The notes under the pieces: generated by a model | Seen by the model: the letters and a program-made list of their open reading frames with translations, nothing else | Database searches by the model: none | What the model was told of the DNA's origin: nothing | Translations under genes and position numbers: made by a program | Shown here: positions 1-5,339 of the stretch, piece by piece | How the letters are laid out: every line of letters begins with the position of its first letter | How positions within the stretch are numbered: position 1 is the first letter of the stretch | From: Candidatus Heimdallarchaeota archaeon AB_125 | GTDB taxonomy: Archaea; Asgardarchaeota; Heimdallarchaeia; Heimdallarchaeales; Heimdallarchaeaceae | Reading direction: 5' to 3' | NCBI GenBank assembly: GCA_001940755.1 | Contig: MEHH01000093.1 | Span: 1-8,777, forward strand | DNA length: 8,777 nucleotides

Positions 1-59
1 CACCAATTTTCGTTATCTTGATAGATTTCATAGTCTCCACATTGTTCTCTTTCAGACAT
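1..59 (-). CDS. Partial divergent gene, N-terminal end only
   Basis: The complement reads ATG at 59-57 and stays open for 19 codons to the window edge, giving MSEREQCGDYEIYQDNENW and then an incomplete codon. The hydrophilic, acidic composition looks like a genuine protein start. No in-frame start lies upstream that would extend it, and no clear Shine-Dalgarno sequence is visible. It is transcribed away from the GTPase gene, so 60-152 would be a shared divergent promoter region. With so few residues no family can be assigned; the single Cys at residue 7 is the only residue of note. The call rests on frame and composition alone, and a chance open frame of this length is possible. Confidence 0.4.
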   Translation of the reverse strand, partial: MSEREQCGDYEIYQDNENW

Positions 60-152
60 TCTCGGTCATCATTTGATTAGGGTAATTGTTTAAATTATTT
101 TCTTTACCACTTTAGGATTATAATAATGCTTTAAAGCATAAAAAAGAGAAGT
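60..152. promoter_or_regulatory. Divergent intergenic region with TATA-like element
   Basis: This 93-base gap separates the partial minus-strand gene from the GTPase gene. A TATA-like stretch TTTAAATTA at 89-97 lies about 55-60 bases before the GTPase start and could serve as a TATA box. AT-rich sequence at 117-125 is an alternative. Element assignment is by eye from the general archaeal pattern and is weak, because the whole region is AT-rich. Confidence 0.3.
126..139. repeat. Perfect 14-bp palindrome upstream of the GTPase gene
   Basis: ATGCTTTAAAGCAT is identical to its own reverse complement over all 14 bases; the flanking bases (A at 125, A at 140) do not extend it. It ends 13 bases before the ATG at 153 and overlaps the probable 5' untranslated or transcription start region. 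That position and symmetry suit a binding site for a dimeric regulator. Binding is not shown, and the AT-rich core makes a chance origin possible. Confidence 0.4.
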
Positions 153-680
153 ATGGAAACAATGACTGATATTAGTTACAAAGTTTCTCTTTGTGGAGAA
201 CCTGGGGTTGGAAAAACATCAATTGCTCTAAGGCAAGCTCAAGATTCTTTTCCGATTTCTCATCAACCTACATTAGGTGCTAATTTTCTAATTTGGAATA
301 TAATGGTTGAAGGTAAAGATATTAGGCTAATTATAGGAGATTCTGGTTCTCAAGAAAAATTCCTACCTGTTCTCCCTACATATTTCATGGGATCAGTTGT
401 TGCCGCTCTTGTATTTGATATAACTAAAAAGAAAAGCTTTGAGAGATTAGATTTTTGGCACGACTTATTAGTTCAAACTGTGGGGGATATACCAGTCATT
501 GTTATTGGAAACAAATTAGATTTAGAGGAATCTAGAGAGGTTACAAAGGAGGAAGCTGAAGGATATGCAGAAAAATTAAACACAGCATATTTTGAGGTTT
601 CTGCTAAAGCGAAAGTTAATCTATTTACAGCTTTTAAGAAAATTGTAACAATAGCTATTGAGAACAATGACAATTTTTAG
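153..680 (+). CDS. Ras/Rab-like small GTPase with variant G3 motif
   Basis: This 175-residue protein is a full-length small GTPase of the Ras superfamily. Motifs are in order: G1 P-loop GEPGVGKTS at 15-23, a G2 threonine in PTLG (T40), G3 in the segment GDSGSQEKF at 62-70, G4 NKLD at 120-123, and G5 SAK at 150-152. G1, G4 and G5 are intact, so guanine nucleotide binding is expected. In G3 the usual WDTAGQE reads GDSGSQE: the position equivalent to Ras Gly60 is Ser66, and the preceding Trp is Gly62, while the catalytic Gln is kept (Q67). The tail ends IENNDNF with no Cys, so no prenylation signal is visible. A start at 162 (MTDISYKV) is also possible; the only SD-like sequence is the weak AGAG at 145-148. 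Asgard archaea carry many such GTPases. Its partner is unknown. Confidence 0.93.
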   Translation: METMTDISYKVSLCGEPGVGKTSIALRQAQDSFPISHQPTLGANFLIWNIMVEGKDIRLIIGDSGSQEKFLPVLPTYFMGSVVAALVFDITKKKSFERLDFWHDLLVQTVGDIPVIVIGNKLDLEESREVTKEEAEGYAEKLNTAYFEVSAKAKVNLFTAFKKIVTIAIENNDNF

Positions 681-682
681 AG

Positions 683-688
683 TTTTTT
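683..688 (+). terminator. Possible poly-T terminator after the GTPase gene
   Basis: A run of six T lies three bases after the GTPase stop codon and closely follows the TTTTT at 673-677 that overlaps the end of the gene. Oligo-T on the sense strand without a stable hairpin is the usual archaeal intrinsic termination signal. In AT-rich DNA short T runs are common, so this is only suggestive. Confidence 0.35.
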
Positions 689-711
689 GAAGTAATTATC
701 AAATGAATCAC

Positions 712-728
712 GAGAAATTATATAAAAG
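712..728 (+). promoter_or_regulatory. BRE/TATA-type archaeal promoter for the 823 operon
   Basis: The purine-rich stretch GAGAAA (712-717) directly precedes TTATATAAAAG (718-728). This is the order and composition of an archaeal BRE followed by a TATA box. Transcription would be expected to begin about 25 bases further on, near 750, giving a leader of roughly 70 bases before the ATG at 823. It is the best promoter candidate in the window and would drive the tightly packed genes at 823-4158. Confidence 0.5.
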
Positions 729-809
729 TTGAAAAACTCTTCAAATGTAGTTACATATACTCTATTTGATTAGGAAATCTCAGTAAGTTTGGATTTCTGG
801 ATAAAATCA

Positions 810-815
810 AGGTGA
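810..815 (+). promoter_or_regulatory. Strong Shine-Dalgarno site for the 823 start
   Basis: AGGTGA sits seven bases before the ATG at 823, close to the ideal complement of the 16S rRNA 3' end and at normal spacing. It fixes the start of the 823 gene. The TTG at 1453 has no comparable site. Confidence 0.65.
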
Positions 816-822
816 ATTCTGT

Positions 823-1449
823 ATGGAAGAAATAAAAGATATTTACAATATTCTTGGATGTGAATATTTAGACGAAGAGCTTGGACACCCGATTCACTTC
901 TTTCAAGTTTTAGAAAACGAAGAAGCTAAGACATCAGTTAATTTGAGGAGACAACTTAATCAACTTTTCAAAAATGTCAATATATCTAATATCTTCGATG
1001 AGAAAGATATCATCCTTGAAGCTTTGAAGCTCTCTTCTATTCCACTTGATGACCTGGAAAATTCAGGAACTGGTATAACCCTATTCAAAAGCAAAGACAC
1101 CATGTTCTTTTTTAACATGTTTTTATCCAATTTCAATGATATCAATCTATCAAAAGCTTCACCAGAAATCAAACAAATTCTAAAAGCTTTACAAGGAGTT
1201 TTTAGAAGAGTAGATTATCAAATAAAAGAGGGATTTCGTTCTCAAGATAGTCCTTTAGACGTTCTAGAACAGAATCTTGAAATGCTAGGTAAATTCTATC
1301 ACTGGCAAATTTGTCAAGAAGTTAGTCTTCGAGGAGGAATCGAACAATCCACAATTACTCCTGTAATTACATCAGCTTTGTTAATGAAAGCATCAATAAT
1401 AGATAATTTAGAGGTTTGCAATGGGAACTGTGGAAAAATCTATTCGTAA
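823..1449 (+). CDS. Uncharacterised protein, N-terminal part, cut by TAA inside a zinc ribbon
   Basis: This is a 208-residue reading frame with a well-placed Shine-Dalgarno site. I do not recognise the family. The N-terminal 195 residues look mostly helical and soluble, with no signal peptide or membrane segment. The end, VCNGNCGKIYS, carries Cys199 and Cys203 and looks like the first half of a zinc ribbon. The frame then meets TAA at 1447-1449 and continues in the same frame into 1453-2019, whose first residues hold the matching Cys-Glu-Cys-Gly-Gly. The two pieces therefore probably represent one protein of about 398 residues interrupted by a single stop. The cause could be a sequence error, a real nonsense mutation or readthrough. 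It heads an operon with a helical protein and a GNAT enzyme. Confidence 0.72.
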   Translation: MEEIKDIYNILGCEYLDEELGHPIHFFQVLENEEAKTSVNLRRQLNQLFKNVNISNIFDEKDIILEALKLSSIPLDDLENSGTGITLFKSKDTMFFFNMFLSNFNDINLSKASPEIKQILKALQGVFRRVDYQIKEGFRSQDSPLDVLEQNLEMLGKFYHWQICQEVSLRGGIEQSTITPVITSALLMKASIIDNLEVCNGNCGKIYS

Positions 1450-1482
1450 GGTTTGGAAGTAGATGTTATAAGTTGTGAATGT
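1417..1482 (+). other. Zinc-ribbon coding segment interrupted by in-frame TAA
   Basis: Codons at 1417 and 1429 (Cys, Cys) precede the stop at 1447-1449. Codons at 1474 and 1480 (Cys, Cys, then Gly-Gly-Glu-Ile) follow in the same frame. Ignoring the stop, the arrangement is C-x3-C, about 14 residues, then C-x-C-GG, which resembles a small zinc ribbon with slightly unusual ligand spacing. One base change (for example AAA, CAA or GAA to TAA) would explain the break. Confidence 0.6.
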
Positions 1483-2019
1483 GGAGGTGAAATTGTATTG
1501 GCTCCACCAGTAACAAGAGTAGAAAATGTATCGTTTATCTATCCAGAGAATCTTTCAGATATCGCAGTTTCTAAAGAAGAAGTGTCTCCGCAAAGGATTC
1601 TTGAATTGATCCAAAACTCATTCATTCCTATGAGACTTGTGCTTCTCTTAAATCAGATTTCTGAACTACAGTTTGACAAAAAAATTTCTATCCCTTTAAC
1701 TGCTCATTACAGGATTAAGGACACAAATGATGAGGTACGAATTTTCTTCGAATATGCTTTCAAATCTAAACATGAACTAGTAATTTTTGCTTGCATAACT
1801 GATACTAGATATAAATCCTCAGATTTAGTATCTGCAGTATCACTCCCAATGATCTTAAGAGACGTAAAGAATAATATTTCAGAAGATTTTACACCTGAGG
1901 AAGTAATTAGAAGAACAGAATTAAGAGATTGGAAAGTTACACCTTTTACTAAAACTAGAGAACTAGAAAACTTAGATTCTTTGGAGAGAATCTTTTCTAT
2001 TTTTGGAGGAATGGAATAA
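1453..2019 (+). CDS. Uncharacterised protein, C-terminal part of the split zinc-ribbon protein
   Basis: This is a 188-codon frame whose only nearby start is a TTG at 1453, four bases after the preceding TAA, with no Shine-Dalgarno site. Residues 8-12 are Cys-Glu-Cys-Gly-Gly, the second knuckle of the zinc ribbon begun in the previous frame. About 25 residues of beta-type sequence follow. Then comes a helix (roughly 45-72) and an alternating strand/helix region with strands near 78-88, 95-102 and 108-115. The C-terminus ends FSIFGGME. I do not recognise the fold. It overlaps the ribosome site of the next gene and ends directly against its ATG. It is more likely the distal half of a 398-residue protein than a separate gene, although translational reinitiation at the TTG cannot be excluded. 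Confidence 0.6.
   Translation: MEVDVISCECGGEIVLAPPVTRVENVSFIYPENLSDIAVSKEEVSPQRILELIQNSFIPMRLVLLLNQISELQFDKKISIPLTAHYRIKDTNDEVRIFFEYAFKSKHELVIFACITDTRYKSSDLVSAVSLPMILRDVKNNISEDFTPEEVIRRTELRDWKVTPFTKTRELENLDSLERIFSIFGGME
2005..2010 (+). promoter_or_regulatory. Shine-Dalgarno site for the 2020 start
   Basis: GGAGGA lies inside the last codons of the preceding frame, nine bases before the ATG at 2020. It supports that start and implies coupling of translation across the TAAATG junction. Confidence 0.55.
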
Positions 2020-3312
2020 ATGACTGGAGAAATTTTCAACACAGAAGAGCTAAGCTATACCCCAAAGGATATAGTCGAAATAGTGAATGATTTCAGGACA
2101 CATTATTCCAATTTAGAATCAAAAATGCGTCATTTCATTTTAACTCAACCTACTTTTCTAAACGAATTGAGGAAAGAATTGAAGACTGAAATAGGGTTCT
2201 TATCTCCTCAGAAAAAAGATATGGCTCTAGCAATTTATGGGATAATAATAACAGATGATTTAATTAAAAAATACAAACCCTTATCTTACGCTGAAGATAT
2301 TTCTGCTCTACTTGAAGCAACTGACAAGAAAATGAGTTGTACAGATGATGAATTCATAGGCTTACTAGCATCTTTTGTGAATTGTATTAAAGCAGTAATG
2401 AATTCTTCGAAGCACATTACACACCACTTTATTGAATTAAGCAGTTTAAACATTGAAGATAATATCATCCAATCAATTCTCATTTTACGAAACTTTGTTG
2501 AAGCTTTAACTGAAGCCTATCTTCACTTTGAAGTTGGCGAGTTTTCCATAGATTTACGCTTTATAGCAGCAATTTTTGCACATGCTTTAGAAAAAATAAT
2601 ACAAGAAGAGAACTTTGATAAAATCCCAAAATCTGCAGGAAGAATTTATCAAAACATTACTTCACACTATCCCCTAAGTGATAAGGAAGAGTTTCTTTTT
2701 GACTTGATACATATTACTTTAATTCAACCATACTATGAAGAAATTCAGAACACCTTCAAAAACATGATTAAGAGAAGACAAGTAGAACTTGAAGAAAAAT
2801 ATTCAATTGTGAAAAAAGAATACCAAAAACTTGATCAAAGTAAAATAGATCAAGGAAGAATTGAACAGATATTAGCAGCTATTGAACAAATACTATTTGA
2901 AACATTGAAACTTCAGAGAGATTTAACTGAAACAAAACGTCTCAATCTTGGGAAAAATATTGAGATGGCTTTGAAAAGAATGGCAATAGAAGAATTTGGA
3001 GTTCAAGATATTGCAGATCAACAGAGATATATGCAATATTTACTCGATACGTGGTTTAGTATATTTGAAGAGTACCCTCAGATGGCTATTCCAATTATAG
3101 ATATTCGTCAATATGCAAAATTCGTAACAGATCCTCACAATTATATTGAAGAAAATAAAGAGACAATGATTCAACAGTTACAGTTTAAGATTCGAAGATT
3201 AACAAAAGGAGAAAGATTTACTCCAAACAATCTTGGTAATGCTTTTGCTGTGATATTGTTTGAAGCACTTTCTAATCCTACCGTGCAATCATTATCTTTT
3301 GATAAAAAATAG
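2020..3312 (+). CDS. Large all-helical coiled-coil protein of unknown family
   Basis: This 430-residue protein begins immediately after the previous stop (TAAATG). It appears almost wholly alpha-helical: successive amphipathic helices over about 15-235, then a long charged helix or coiled coil around 237-310 rich in Lys, Glu and Gln, then further helices to the end. There is no signal peptide, no convincing membrane segment, no nucleotide-binding motif and no zinc cluster. The pattern suggests a helical repeat or scaffold protein acting in the cytoplasm, perhaps partnering with the upstream zinc-ribbon protein. Its gene is three bases from the GNAT gene, so it is co-transcribed with it. I do not recognise the family, and no enzymatic role is visible. 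Confidence 0.85.
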   Translation: MTGEIFNTEELSYTPKDIVEIVNDFRTHYSNLESKMRHFILTQPTFLNELRKELKTEIGFLSPQKKDMALAIYGIIITDDLIKKYKPLSYAEDISALLEATDKKMSCTDDEFIGLLASFVNCIKAVMNSSKHITHHFIELSSLNIEDNIIQSILILRNFVEALTEAYLHFEVGEFSIDLRFIAAIFAHALEKIIQEENFDKIPKSAGRIYQNITSHYPLSDKEEFLFDLIHITLIQPYYEEIQNTFKNMIKRRQVELEEKYSIVKKEYQKLDQSKIDQGRIEQILAAIEQILFETLKLQRDLTETKRLNLGKNIEMALKRMAIEEFGVQDIADQQRYMQYLLDTWFSIFEEYPQMAIPIIDIRQYAKFVTDPHNYIEENKETMIQQLQFKIRRLTKGERFTPNNLGNAFAVILFEALSNPTVQSLSFDKK

Positions 3313-3315
3313 GTC

Positions 3316-4158
3316 ATGAAAATGACAAAAGAAATTCAGTATAGAGAACTTAGCGATTTTTCTGAATATTTTATCTTAGAAAATATTCAACGTGATGTAT
3401 GGAATGTGCCGGATGTTGAGCTAGTTCCTAAGAGATTAATATACGCAACACGAAAAAGTGGGGGAGTAGTAATAGGAGCTTATTTAGAGGAAGAATTAAT
3501 TGGTTATGTCTGGGGTTGGATAGGAAATAAGGATCCTTTTGGTGTTTTTGTTTATTCTCATCACAATGCTGTTAGAAAGAAATTTCAAAACCTAGGGATA
3601 GGATTTCAACTTAAACTAGAGCAACGAAAATGGGCTATTAAACAAGGTTATAGTCTTGTTAACTGGACTTTTGATCCCTTACAATCAAAAAATGGTTATT
3701 TGAATATTCATAAACTTGGAGCTACCTGTATCTCATATAATATCAAATATTGGGGTGAAATGAAAGATGCACTTAATGTTGGCATGGAAACTGATCGTTT
3801 GTACTGCAATTGGTATCTAGATTCAGATCATGTAAACAGTTATCTTCAACAGAAACAGAGAGATTTCACTAGTGTAATTGATAATGATGATAATCAAGTC
3901 TTGATAACAGAGAAAAAAGAGAATTTCATTCATATAGTTGATGTTAAACTTGAAAGAAGCAAATCAGTACTGGCATTAGAAATACCTAGTAATATTGCAG
4001 ATTACATGGCAAACAATAAAGCACTTGCAATTGACTGGCGTATCAAATCCAGAACAGTATTTATTGAATATTTTAAGAAGGGATACAAATTAATTGACTT
4101 CGTTTTGAGGAAAGAGAAGAATTCTTTGCGATGTTTTCATATCCTTGAAGAACAATGA
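3316..4158 (+). CDS. GNAT-family acyltransferase, COG3375 type (probable amino acid N-succinyl/acyltransferase)
   Basis: This 280-residue protein matches the COG3375 GNAT group. The acyl-CoA pyrophosphate loop Q-x-x-G-x-G is at 91-96 (QNLGIG), preceded by the strand VFVYSHHNAV (77-86). Diagnostic later segments are WTFDPLQSKNGYLN (117-130), IHKLGA (131-136) and TDRLYCNW (159-166). The remaining 110 residues fit the group's usual C-terminal part, with WRIKSR and a terminal GYKLIDF region. Two starts compete: ATG 3316, and ATG 3322, which has better spacing (seven bases) from AGGT at 3311-3314. In Geobacillus a GNAT enzyme works with N-succinylamino acid racemase, donating succinyl from succinyl-CoA to D-amino acids. 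The next gene here encodes such a racemase, so the same role is likely. The acyl donor and substrate are inferred, not visible. Confidence 0.85.
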   Translation: MKMTKEIQYRELSDFSEYFILENIQRDVWNVPDVELVPKRLIYATRKSGGVVIGAYLEEELIGYVWGWIGNKDPFGVFVYSHHNAVRKKFQNLGIGFQLKLEQRKWAIKQGYSLVNWTFDPLQSKNGYLNIHKLGATCISYNIKYWGEMKDALNVGMETDRLYCNWYLDSDHVNSYLQQKQRDFTSVIDNDDNQVLITEKKENFIHIVDVKLERSKSVLALEIPSNIADYMANNKALAIDWRIKSRTVFIEYFKKGYKLIDFVLRKEKNSLRCFHILEEQ

Positions 4159-4176
4159 TTAATCAGTATCTTGTCC

Positions 4177-4184
4177 AAATATAA
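4177..4184 (+). promoter_or_regulatory. Possible internal TATA box before the racemase gene
   Basis: AAATATAA lies about 25-33 bases before the ATG at 4210 in the 51-base gap after the GNAT gene. It could give the racemase gene its own promoter with a very short leader. The gap is AT-rich, so the evidence is weak and read-through from the operon is equally plausible. Confidence 0.3.
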
Positions 4185-4190
4185 GAGAAA

Positions 4191-4204
4191 CCTCTAAATA
4201 GAGG
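4191..4204 (+). promoter_or_regulatory. Inverted repeat overlapping the racemase ribosome-binding site
   Basis: CCTCTA (4191-4196) and TAGAGG (4199-4204) are exact inverted copies separated by AA. As RNA this can form a five-pair stem with loop AAAT (4196-4199), and the 3' arm contains most of the Shine-Dalgarno GAGGG (4201-4205) that precedes the ATG at 4210. Either a translation-limiting hairpin or a DNA operator is possible. A stem this short is only marginally stable. Confidence 0.4.
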
Positions 4205-4209
4205 GATTT

Positions 4210-5334
4210 ATGAGTCGGTTTGGAACAATGAAAATCGAAAGTGTTAATCTATTTTTAGTTAAGATGCGATTACGTCATCCATTTCGAACAAGTTTTGGTA
4301 TTGAACAAGATGCTTCAATCTTACTTATTCGTCTAAAGATGGGAAACAAAATAGGATGGGGAGAATGTGTTGCTCGAGAAGGACCTTGGTATTCAGGAGA
4401 GACAATAAATTCAAGCGAGTATTTAATTTCGAATTTTATTGGTCCTTGGCTTAAAAAGACAGATTTAGATCATCCTACAGACTTCACAGAATTAGTAAAA
4501 CCTATTCGTGGAAATCAGATGACTAAAGCCTTTGTAGAAGATGCAATATGGGATTTATTTGGAAAAATAAACGGTAAGTCAATTTATGAGCTTATTGGAG
4601 GAGAAAAAAGTAAAATTCCTTCTGGCATTTCTTTAGGGATTCAAGATGACACTGCAACCCTTGTTAAGAAAATTGAAAATGCTCTTGATAGAAAATACCA
4701 GAGAATAAAACTGAAAATTGAACCTGGAATGGATAATAACGTACTTGAACAAGTAAGGGATTATTTTCCAGAAATCAAACTAATGGTAGATGCAAATTCA
4801 GCTTATAGAATAAAAGATAAAGATATCTTTGTTAAAATGGATCGTTTTGATTTGATGATGATAGAACAACCGCTTCAATACTACGATATAATTGACCATG
4901 CTAAACTGCAAAAAGAGATTTCGACTCCAATATGTTTAGATGAATCAATTAAGAGTGTTGATGATGCCCGAGTTGCAATAGAACTAGATGCTACTAGAAT
5001 TATTAATGTAAAACCAGCTCGTGTTGGAGGTATCTCTGAAACACTCAAAATACATGAACTAGCATTGGAGACTAAAATCCCATTATGGTGTGGAGGTATG
5101 CTAGAAACAGGTATAGGAAGAGCAAAGAACGTGGCTGTATCTAGTCTAAGTACTTTCTCACTACCAAATGATATAAGTGAAAGTGCTAGATACTATACTG
5201 ATTATATCATAGATCCTATTTTTGAGTTAAATGCTGATGGAACACTTTCAGTACCTCAAAAGGCACCTGGTTTAAGTGTAGATATTAAAGAGGAAGTTAT
5301 CAAACAAAAATCGGTTAAAAAAGTAGAAATCTGA
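4210..5334 (+). CDS. menC: N-acylamino acid racemase / o-succinylbenzoate synthase (enolase superfamily, MLE subgroup)
   Basis: This 374-residue protein has the full enolase-superfamily layout: an N-terminal capping domain (about 7-130, with the substrate loop near HPFRTSFG at 23-30) and a TIM barrel. Catalytic and metal-binding residues are all present: the KxK motif K167/K169, metal ligands D194 (VDANSAY), E219 (IEQPL) and D244 (CLDES), and the opposite-face base K268 (NVKPARVGG). The segment WCGGMLETGIGRA at 293-305 is typical of the NSAR/OSBS family. Such enzymes racemise N-succinyl amino acids, dehydrate SHCHC to o-succinylbenzoate in menaquinone synthesis, or do both. The adjacent GNAT gene favours N-succinylamino acid racemisation. 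No other menaquinone gene is in view. GAGGG at 4201-4205 supports the ATG at 4210, though relatives often begin at the MKIESV equivalent (4228). Confidence 0.93.
   Translation: MSRFGTMKIESVNLFLVKMRLRHPFRTSFGIEQDASILLIRLKMGNKIGWGECVAREGPWYSGETINSSEYLISNFIGPWLKKTDLDHPTDFTELVKPIRGNQMTKAFVEDAIWDLFGKINGKSIYELIGGEKSKIPSGISLGIQDDTATLVKKIENALDRKYQRIKLKIEPGMDNNVLEQVRDYFPEIKLMVDANSAYRIKDKDIFVKMDRFDLMMIEQPLQYYDIIDHAKLQKEISTPICLDESIKSVDDARVAIELDATRIINVKPARVGGISETLKIHELALETKIPLWCGGMLETGIGRAKNVAVSSLSTFSLPNDISESARYYTDYIIDPIFELNADGTLSVPQKAPGLSVDIKEEVIKQKSVKKVEI
5317..5322 (-). terminator. Possible poly-T terminator of the longin-like gene
   Basis: On the minus strand a T6 run falls 17 bases past the stop codon at 5340-5342, inside the end of the convergent racemase gene. 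The two stops are only five bases apart, so any terminator must lie in the opposing gene. Weak evidence. Confidence 0.25.
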
Positions 5335-5339
5335 AAGCT

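Noticed and set aside
473..673. Minus-strand open frame of 66 codons inside the GTPase gene.
   Set aside because: It lies wholly opposite a clear Ras-family coding region and has no recognisable features.
1447..1449. Possible recoding of the stop as selenocysteine or pyrrolysine.
   Set aside because: The codon is TAA. Selenocysteine uses TGA and pyrrolysine uses TAG, and no recoding structure is evident by eye.
1707..2042. Minus-strand open frame of 111 codons opposite the split zinc-ribbon gene.
   Set aside because: The plus-strand frame fits the operon layout and carries the second half of the zinc ribbon; the minus frame is Ser- and Ile-rich shadow sequence without a ribosome site.
4210..5334. 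Assignment of the enolase-superfamily protein as an L-Ala-D/L-Glu dipeptide epimerase.
   Set aside because: The WCGGMLETGIGRA segment and the adjacent COG3375 GNAT gene fit the NSAR/OSBS family better than dipeptide epimerases.
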